DNA of 22,293 nt from JBHGBM01 sp041946965. Lineage in GTDB: Bacteria > Acidobacteriota > Terriglobia > Bryobacterales > Bryobacteraceae. The notes beneath the pieces are model-generated. The model did not search any database. It was not told the origin of the DNA and saw nothing but the letters and a program-made list of their open reading frames with translations. Of this stretch, positions 14,678 through 20,207 are shown piece by piece. A program made the position numbers and the translations under genes. Position 1 is the stretch's first letter. Every line of letters begins with the position of its first letter. The DNA is taken from positions 1-22,293 of the forward strand of contig JBHGBM010000111.1 of assembly GCA_041946965.1 (NCBI GenBank), in the 5' to 3' direction.

Positions 14678-15421
14678 ATGAAGATAGCTGTAATCCTGCC
14701 GGCGGCGGGTCTGGGGACCCGCATGGGGCGGTTCTCCCCGGAGACGGCCGGCACAAGCCGCAAGCAGTTTATGCTGCTGGATGGCTCGCCCATCCTGGTG
14801 CATACGGTGCGGAAGTTCGCCGGCTGTGGGCGCGTCGATGACATCGTGGTGGCGGTACGGCCCGAGGACCGCGAGTGGGTGGCGGCGCTGCTCGAGCGCG
14901 AAGTTCCGGGAAGGCGCGTGCGCGTCGTGCTGGGCGGCGACTCCCGCCAGGAGTCCGTGCAGCACGGCCTTGAGGCCCTGGACGCCGATACCACGCTGGT
15001 TGCGGTGCACGACGCGGTGCGGCCGTTCATCGACGAAGACACCATCCACAAAGTGCTGGACGAGGCGGCGGCCACCGGCGCGGCCATCGTCGGCGTGGTG
15101 CCGGTGGATACCGTCAAGCAGGTCGCCCGCAGGCAGGGGGCCGGCGCCCGCATCCGCGGCACCATACCCCGCGACAAGCTGGTGCTGGCGCAGACCCCGC
15201 AGGTGTTCCGCTACGACGTTCTGCTCCAGGCGTTCGAGGCCGCCCGCACCGACGGCTTCATCGGCACCGACGAAGCCAGCCTGGTGGAGCGCCTGGAGCA
15301 GGTGGAGGTCAGCGTGGTGCTCGGCACCGACCGGAACATCAAGATCACCAAGCCCGGCGACATGGACCTGGCGCGCCTGTTTCTGGAACAGGAAAAGGCG
15401 GCGCACCAAGAGGCGCATTGA
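14678..15421 (+). CDS. ispD: 2-C-methyl-D-erythritol 4-phosphate cytidylyltransferase
   Basis: MEP-pathway enzyme: MEP + CTP gives CDP-ME + PPi. Of 247 residues, the nucleotide-binding opening is VILPAAGLGTRMG, followed by SRKQFMLLDGSPIL, the GGDSRQESVQHGL loop, VAVHDAVRPFIDEDTI, LAQTPQVFRYDVL, GTDEASLVERL and NIKITKPGDMDLA. All family blocks are present. About seven extra residues lie between the first loop and the conserved KQF (around FSPETAGTS). GGAG at 14667-14670 is the ribosome site, inside the end of the PIN-TRAM gene. The stop overlaps the ispF start. Confidence 0.96.
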   Translation: MKIAVILPAAGLGTRMGRFSPETAGTSRKQFMLLDGSPILVHTVRKFAGCGRVDDIVVAVRPEDREWVAALLEREVPGRRVRVVLGGDSRQESVQHGLEALDADTTLVAVHDAVRPFIDEDTIHKVLDEAAATGAAIVGVVPVDTVKQVARRQGAGARIRGTIPRDKLVLAQTPQVFRYDVLLQAFEAARTDGFIGTDEASLVERLEQVEVSVVLGTDRNIKITKPGDMDLARLFLEQEKAAHQEAH

Positions 15422-15900
15422 GCGAGTACCGCACGGGCTTCGGCTGGGATTGCCACCGGCTGGCGGCGGGACGTCCCCTGATCCTCGGAGGAGTGGCGGT
15501 CCCCTCTCCGGTGGGCCTGGAAGGCCACTCCGATGCCGACGTGCTGGCGCACGCCATCACCGACGCCGTGCTGGGCGCCGCCGCGCTGGGCGATATCGGC
15601 GCGCACTTTCCCGATTCCGATCCGCGCTGGAGAGGGGCCGACAGCATGGTGTTCCTGGCGCACGCCTGCCGGCTGGCGCGCGAAGCCGGCTTCCAACCAG
15701 TGCACGTGGACGGCAACGTGATTCTGGAGCGCCCCAAGCTCAAGGATTTTCGCCAGGCCATACGCGCGCGGCTGGCCGAGGTGATGGGCTTGAGCGTGGA
15801 CCGCGTCAGCGTGAAATTCAAAACGGCGGAAAGGCTCGGGCCGGTGGGCGAGGGACTCTCGGCCGAAGCCCAGGCCGTGGTCACGGTGGTGAAATCATGA
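15418..15900 (+). CDS. ispF: 2-C-methyl-D-erythritol 2,4-cyclodiphosphate synthase
   Basis: MEP-pathway enzyme that cyclises CDP-ME 2-phosphate to MEcPP with release of CMP. At 160 residues it has the normal length and should form a trimer. The zinc ligands of E. coli IspF (Asp8, His10, His42) correspond to Asp11, His13 (GWDCHRL) and His45 (SDADVLAHAITDAVLG). AALGDIGAHFPDSDP and VSVKFKTAERLGPVGEG follow; the last is a slightly altered form of the usual KATTTEKLGFTGRGEG. The start is TTG, overlapping the ispD stop (TTGA, 15418-15421), and the stop overlaps the next ATG. IspE, which acts between IspD and IspF, is not in the window. Confidence 0.95.
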   Translation: MSEYRTGFGWDCHRLAAGRPLILGGVAVPSPVGLEGHSDADVLAHAITDAVLGAAALGDIGAHFPDSDPRWRGADSMVFLAHACRLAREAGFQPVHVDGNVILERPKLKDFRQAIRARLAEVMGLSVDRVSVKFKTAERLGPVGEGLSAEAQAVVTVVKS

Positions 15901-17084
15901 ACCGGCGAACGTTTCTCGGCCTCGCCGCGGCATCGGCGGCGCATGCCGCACTGCCCAAAATGAAAATTACGCGGGCGCGGTTCTACCTCGACCCGCAGTA
16001 CAAGAAAGAGCTCTTCAACCAGAGCACCCACATCGTCACGCTGGAGACGGATCAGGGCATCACCGGCATCGGCGAGGGCGGCTCGCGCGACACCGTGACG
16101 CAATGCGCAGCCATGCTCATCGGTGAGGACCCGTCCCGCATCGACTACCTTTGGCAGCTCATGTTCCGCGGCTATTTTTACCCGGCGGGGCGGGAGAAAT
16201 TGCACGCGCTCGGCGCGCTCGATATGGCGCTGTGGGACATCAAGGCCAAGGCGCTCGGCGTGCCGTTGTACCAATTGCTCGGCGGCAAGTCGCGCGAGCA
16301 CGTGGAGTGCTATTCCACCGGCTTTCCGCGCAAGGGCAGCCTGGCGGAGACCGCGCGCGCCTGCATCGAAGCGGGCTTTCGCGCCTACCGCACTTCGGTG
16401 GTGGGCGGCGAGCCGTTCCAGTCGCGCCAGGCGGTGCGGCGCACGTTGGAAGACTGCCGGCAGATCCGCGAAGGCGTGGGCAAAGACGGAGATTGGGCCA
16501 TCGACTATCACACGCGGCTGGATTTCCCGGACGCGGTGCGGTTAAGCACGCTGGTCGAGCCGCTTGAGCCGTACTTCGTGGAGGACCTGGTGCGCTCGGA
16601 GAATCCAGGTGTCTACCGCGAGCTGCGCAAGCAGGTGAAAGTGCCCATCGCGGCGGGCGAGCAGTTCGGCGCGCGCTGGGACATCAACGAGTTGATCGAG
16701 CAGCATCTGATCGACTACAGCCGCGCCGCCATCCCCAACGTGGGCGGCGTCACGGAGTTCATGCAGATCGCGGCGCTGTGCGCCACGCACTATGTGGGGC
16801 TGGTTCCGCATTTCACCGGCTCGGTGGCGGAAGCCGCGCTGGTGCACTGCTGCGCCGCGTTTCCCGGTCCGGTGCTGATGGAGATGACCGGCGCCGGACC
16901 GCGCAACATCCCGCACCTGCCGGAGTGCTTCGATTTCCGCAACGGCAAGCTGTGGCCCAACGACCGGCCGGGTCTCGGAGTGACCTTCGATCCGGCGCGC
17001 GCGCAACTCGCCGCCGAGGTGACGGAGAAGCGGCTGACCACGCCGCTGCTGAAACGCCCCGACGGATCCTATACGAACTGGTAG
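15897..17084 (+). CDS. Mandelate racemase / galactonate dehydratase-like enolase-superfamily protein
   Basis: A 395-residue enolase-superfamily enzyme. The N-terminal capping domain ends near WDIKAKALGVPLYQLLGG. The barrel carries the expected metal and acid-base residues: Asp203 and His205 (AIDYHTRLD), Glu229 (YFVEDL), Glu255 (AAGEQFG) and His305 (LVPHFTGS). The D-x-H pair plus a late His resembles sugar-acid dehydratases such as galactonate dehydratase. The start is the ATG overlapping the ispF stop (ATGA). The frame is open far upstream, but that region is coding for ispD and ispF in other frames. The leader MNRRTFLGLAAASAAHA is Tat-like. Its job in an isoprenoid operon is unclear; the substrate is unknown. 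Confidence 0.88.
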   Translation: MNRRTFLGLAAASAAHAALPKMKITRARFYLDPQYKKELFNQSTHIVTLETDQGITGIGEGGSRDTVTQCAAMLIGEDPSRIDYLWQLMFRGYFYPAGREKLHALGALDMALWDIKAKALGVPLYQLLGGKSREHVECYSTGFPRKGSLAETARACIEAGFRAYRTSVVGGEPFQSRQAVRRTLEDCRQIREGVGKDGDWAIDYHTRLDFPDAVRLSTLVEPLEPYFVEDLVRSENPGVYRELRKQVKVPIAAGEQFGARWDINELIEQHLIDYSRAAIPNVGGVTEFMQIAALCATHYVGLVPHFTGSVAEAALVHCCAAFPGPVLMEMTGAGPRNIPHLPECFDFRNGKLWPNDRPGLGVTFDPARAQLAAEVTEKRLTTPLLKRPDGSYTNW

Positions 17085-17088
17085 GGCT

Positions 17089-18081
17089 TCACAGAAGCCT
17101 GAAGTTGACCTCGATGGTGGCGGCCACCGTGACGGGTTTGCCGTCCTTGTAGCCCGGCTTGAAGCGCCACTTCTGCACCGCTTCCATGGCCTTCTCGTCG
17201 AGCCCGAGGCCAAGGCTGCGGACCACCCGCATGTTGCGCGGCCGGCCGGCCGAGTCGACTTCCACGTACAGCACCACGGTGCCCTGGTACTTGGCCTTGC
17301 GGGCCTCTTCGGAGTATTCCGGCTCGACCTTGTAGAGCAGCGCGGGAGCGGTCACGCCGCCGCCGACGCGGAACACGCCGCCGCCGACACCGCCGCCTTC
17401 ACCAGGTCCGAAACCACCGCCTCTGCCGGAGCCTACGCCGCCGCCCGAACCGCTGCCGATACCGCCGCCCGAACCGGGGCCGTTGGAGGGCGGCCCGATC
17501 TTGGCCAGCGGATCGCCCCACACGTTCATGTTGTTGTTGGGGAGCGGAACATCCGGAGGCACGATGATGGTGGGCTCCATCAGCAGTTTCGGATTCGGGT
17601 TGTTCACTACCGCCATCGGCGGCGTGAACTGCCGCAGCGACTGGCGCGGCAGACGGCCCTTGCTGGCGGGCAGGGGCGAACGGTCGCCGCCGCCACCGCC
17701 GCCGCCCATGGCTACCTGCTTGGGCGCCATCTTCGGAACGTAGGGCGCCAGGTCGATGGGAGGCGCAATCAGCGGCACCACCTGCTTCATGGAATCCTGC
17801 ACGGCTTTACTGGAAGCCACGGTGAACATCAGGACGACGACGCTTACGTGGATCAGCAGCGAAAGCGGCCCCGAGCGCTTGTCGCGGCGGTACAGCCCCC
17901 AGATGTCTTTTACCGCCACCGGCTTGGATGTTACTTCGAGAGGAGGCAGCTTGGGCGGGCGGATGGCGTCGCGAAGATTGTCATAGAGCGACACCAGCCA
18001 GGGTTTCTCGAGCTCCGGCGCGAGCATCCGATCAAGATGGTCGTCTGCCATTGGTGGTGCGGTCTGTCGCAATTCAGCCAT
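17089..18081 (-). CDS. TonB-family energy-transducer-like protein
   Basis: A 330-residue protein with about 72 cytoplasmic residues, one membrane helix (about 73-91, LSLLIHVSVVVLMFTVAS), a periplasmic Pro-rich stretch, an eight-residue Gly run (126-132), a long Gly/Ser linker (about 202-242), and a C-terminal TonB domain. That domain shows VEPEYSEEARKAKYQGTVV, VDSAGRPRNMRVVRSLGLGLD and AVQKWRFKPGYKDGKPV. TonB couples the inner-membrane motor to outer-membrane receptors. No ExbB, ExbD or receptor is nearby, so a partner-specific TonB or a non-transport role is possible. ATG at 18081 is the longest start; the Met at residue 11 (18051) is an alternative. Its stop is 4 nt from the convergent racemase-like gene. 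Confidence 0.87.
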   Translation of the reverse strand: MAELRQTAPPMADDHLDRMLAPELEKPWLVSLYDNLRDAIRPPKLPPLEVTSKPVAVKDIWGLYRRDKRSGPLSLLIHVSVVVLMFTVASSKAVQDSMKQVVPLIAPPIDLAPYVPKMAPKQVAMGGGGGGGDRSPLPASKGRLPRQSLRQFTPPMAVVNNPNPKLLMEPTIIVPPDVPLPNNNMNVWGDPLAKIGPPSNGPGSGGGIGSGSGGGVGSGRGGGFGPGEGGGVGGGVFRVGGGVTAPALLYKVEPEYSEEARKAKYQGTVVLYVEVDSAGRPRNMRVVRSLGLGLDEKAMEAVQKWRFKPGYKDGKPVTVAATIEVNFRLL

Positions 18082-18198
18082 TATAATTCGCCAGCTCCCA
18101 CAAATCCCCTCCGAGAGCCGCCGTCACGTGTTTCGACGTTATTGGCAAAGATCTCGTTACAGGTTTTGGAAACCCGATACCCAATGTAATCAGTTTCC

Positions 18199-18225
18199 AT
18201 TTTAACACATGTCCTCGTTTTTCAA
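18199..18225 (-). promoter_or_regulatory. Promoter for the TonB-like gene (TTGAAA ... TGTTAAAAT)
   Basis: On the minus strand, TTGAAA (18225-18220) is followed after 15 nt by TAAAAT (18204-18199), which is preceded by TGT to form an extended -10. This is the best promoter in the window. The leader to the ATG at 18081 would be about 110 nt and contains a short GGTTT/AAACC repeat at about 18158-18170. The gap 18082-18249 holds no other gene. Confidence 0.6.
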
Positions 18226-18249
18226 GTCCATAGAGTGCCGGGCCGCCGG

Positions 18250-18597
18250 TTATTCCAAATTTGGAATTTCCGGGCTGAACCCGCCGCCTCCAAGAACCAC
18301 AATCGCGTCGTACAGCTTTCCTGGACCCGTCTGGGTCACCAGCACGCTGCGTGCCTGAATCAGGGGCATGCCCAGGCTGCGCGCCACGGATTCGGGCGCA
18401 GGCCGCGGCTCGTTGTGAACCAGGTAACCATCCGAAGCCGGCATGGCTTTCAGATGCTCGAAAGCGCGGGCCAGTTGCGAGTCGTCAAAGTACGGAAAGA
18501 CGTTAGTCGCAGCCATCAGATCGCAGTGAGTGTCGCTCATTGCGGCAGTGAGATCCAGGCAGGCGGCTGAGAGGCGCAGGGGCTCAGGCGGCTTTTG
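18250..18597 (-). pseudogene. C-terminal remnant of a SAM-dependent methyltransferase
   Basis: An open frame whose last ~115 codons read like the end of a class I methyltransferase: LRLSAACLDLTAAM, then CDLMAATNVFPYFDDSQLARA, AFEHLKAMPASDGYLVHNEPRP and LGMPLIQARSVLVT...LYDAIVVL. The CDL-ATNVFPYFD block matches the post-SAM-site strand (DLIVATNVFVYYD in relatives), and DGYLVHN matches the GGYLLHN strand. The SAM-binding GxGxG part and everything before it are absent. The frame upstream of 18597 is Arg-rich and not protein-like, so I call it a 5'-truncated fragment. The 96 codons from ATG 18540 could still be translated. Residual identity is from pattern memory only. Confidence 0.5.
18252..18267. 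promoter_or_regulatory. 16-bp perfect palindrome upstream of the TonB-like gene promoter
   Basis: ATTCCAAATTTGGAAT is a perfect AT-rich palindrome in GC-rich surroundings. Its centre is about 67 bp upstream of the predicted TonB-gene transcription start, a spacing typical of activators. It also overlaps the last codons of the methyltransferase remnant, so chance cannot be excluded. Confidence 0.5.
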
Positions 18598-18605
18598 CTT
18601 CCTCT

Positions 18606-18623
18606 TCGCGCGCCGGCGCGCGA
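18606..18623. other. 18-bp perfect palindrome between purF and the methyltransferase remnant
   Basis: TCGCGCGCCGGCGCGCGA is perfectly self-complementary (7-bp stem with a CCGG loop as RNA). It lies where methyltransferase-like sequence ends, within 18598-18743. That 146-nt stretch has no recognised gene; a short minus-strand frame there (with IHLYLAGAGYMPEF) is not recognised. It may act as a purF 3' hairpin; there is no T-run. Confidence 0.5.
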
Positions 18624-18743
18624 GCCGAGTACGTCGTACCGTGCTTGGAATTCCGGCATATACCCGGCGCCGGCAAGATACAGGTGTATCCCGGATGGCA
18701 CGGTGCGGAACCAAGCGACCACCCGCGGATTGCCAGCAGCACG

Positions 18744-20207
18744 CTACCCCCGCTTCTTTTTCGCCGACATCAGCTCTTCGATATTGACCAGGTCGGTGGG
18801 ATAGTCGCCGGTGTAGCAGGCATAACAGTAGTTGCAGTTCTCTTCGTCGCCGACCGCCTTGCGCAGTCCGGCGAGGGAGAGATAGCCGAGCGAATCGGCG
18901 CCGATGAACCGGCGGATGTCCTCCACCGGGTTGTTGGCGGCGATCAACTCGCTTCTGGTGGGCGTGTCCACGCCATAAAAGCACGGCGAGGCGGTGGGCG
19001 GGCAGGAGATGCGCATGTGCACCTCGCGTGCCCCGGCCTGCCGCACCATGCGGACGATCTTGCGGCTGGTGGTGCCGCGCACGATGGAATCATCCACCAG
19101 GATCACGCGCTTGCCTTCCAGCAGGTAGCGCACGGGGTTGAGTTTCAGCTTCACGCCGAAATCGCGGATGGCCTGGGAAGGCTCGATGAAGGTGCGTCCC
19201 ACGTAGTGGTTGCGGATCAGGCCGTGGCCGAAGCGGATGCCGGATTCGGCGGAATAGCCGAGCGCCGCGGCCACCCCGGAATCGGGCACGGGCACCACGA
19301 TATCGGCGGCGACGGGGTGTTCCCGCGCGAGCTCGCGGCCCATGATCTCGCGCGAGAGTTGCACGGCGCGGCCGAACACGATCGAATCGGGGCGAGAGAA
19401 ATACACGTGCTCGAAGGCGCAGTGCGCGTGCGGCTTCTCCGGCGCGTAGCGCTCGCGCGTGACGCCGTCCGGTCCCACGATGAACATCTCCCCCGGTTCC
19501 ACGTCGTGCAGGTAGGAAGCGCCGATCAGGTCGAAGGCGCAGGTTTCCGAGGCGAACACGTAGCAGATGCGGCCGCCGGAGAGATCGATCTGGCCCGCGG
19601 CGAGCGGGCGGAAGCCGTACGGGTCGCGCGCCACGATCACGCGATCCTCGGCCAGAAACACCAGCGAGAAGGCGCCTTCGATTTGCAGCAGCGCCTCGCG
19701 CAGCGCGCCGGCCAGCGTGCGCTCGCGCGAGTGCGCCACCATGTGCAGGATCACCTCGGTATCGCTGCTGGCCTGGAAGATGGCGCCGCGCTCCTCGAGA
19801 TCGCGCCGGATCTCGGCCGCGTTGGTGATGTTGCCGTTGTGCGCCACCCCGATGCGCCCCTTGTTGCAGAGGACGCAAAACGGCTGCGCGTTAAGCAGCA
19901 CGGTGTCGCCGGCGGTGGAGTAGCGGGTGTGGCCGATGGCCAGCGGGCCGGGCAGATCCTGAAGCGCGGGCTGGGTGAAGATGTCCGCCACGTGGCCCAT
20001 GGATTTCTTGCAGTGAATCTCGGAGCCGTCGCTGGTGGCGATGCCCGCGCTCTCCTGCCCGCGGTGCTGCATGGCGTGGAGCGCGAGATAGGCCAGCTTG
20101 GCGGCCTCCGGATGACCGTACACGGCCACCACCCCGCACTCCTCGTGGAATCTATCGAGGGGGAACGTCCCGTCTGTCGCCGGTTTAACGGCGCAGGTGT
20201 TCTTCAA
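18744..20207 (-). CDS. purF: Amidophosphoribosyltransferase (glutamine PRPP amidotransferase), Fe-S type
   Basis: First enzyme of purine synthesis: PRPP + glutamine gives phosphoribosylamine. From the TTG at 20207 the product is 487 residues. A GGGAG lies 7 nt upstream, which favours this start over ATG 20225. The first 23 residues would be a propeptide, cleaved to expose catalytic Cys24 in EECGVVAVYGH. The glutaminase domain shows MQHRGQESAGI and AHNGNITNA. The transferase domain has the PRPP loop VILVDDSIVRGTTS. Four Cys of the B. subtilis-type [4Fe-4S] cluster are present: HCAFEHVYFSR, SPCFYGVD and NCNYCYACYTGDYP. The purL stop lies inside the purF start region (23-nt overlap), so the genes are coupled. 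Confidence 0.95.
   Translation of the reverse strand: MKNTCAVKPATDGTFPLDRFHEECGVVAVYGHPEAAKLAYLALHAMQHRGQESAGIATSDGSEIHCKKSMGHVADIFTQPALQDLPGPLAIGHTRYSTAGDTVLLNAQPFCVLCNKGRIGVAHNGNITNAAEIRRDLEERGAIFQASSDTEVILHMVAHSRERTLAGALREALLQIEGAFSLVFLAEDRVIVARDPYGFRPLAAGQIDLSGGRICYVFASETCAFDLIGASYLHDVEPGEMFIVGPDGVTRERYAPEKPHAHCAFEHVYFSRPDSIVFGRAVQLSREIMGRELAREHPVAADIVVPVPDSGVAAALGYSAESGIRFGHGLIRNHYVGRTFIEPSQAIRDFGVKLKLNPVRYLLEGKRVILVDDSIVRGTTSRKIVRMVRQAGAREVHMRISCPPTASPCFYGVDTPTRSELIAANNPVEDIRRFIGADSLGYLSLAGLRKAVGDEENCNYCYACYTGDYPTDLVNIEELMSAKKKRG

Noticed and set aside
13978..15177. 399-codon minus-strand frame opposite the PIN-TRAM gene and ispD
   Set aside because: It is antisense to two well-recognised genes and its product is low-complexity, His/Gln/Val-rich in part, without known domains.
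14781..15896. Upstream extension of the racemase-like frame by 372 codons
   Set aside because: This region codes for ispD and ispF in other frames. The extension is Arg/Ser/Trp-rich, and the ATG at 15897 overlapping the ispF stop is the natural start.
17350..17480. GCC/ACC-rich tandem-like repeat, considered as a CRISPR or satellite repeat
   Set aside because: It is the coding DNA of the glycine-rich TonB linker; units are irregular codon repeats without spacers.
18082..18249. Possible tRNA or small structured RNA between the TonB-like gene and the methyltransferase remnant
   Set aside because: No T-loop (GGTTCRA) or acceptor-stem pairing is present; the region is explained as promoter and leader.
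18598..18984. Upstream part of the minus-strand frame running into purF
   Set aside because: Above about 18597 it becomes Arg-rich and then antisense-phase shadow of purF; no methyltransferase front end is visible.
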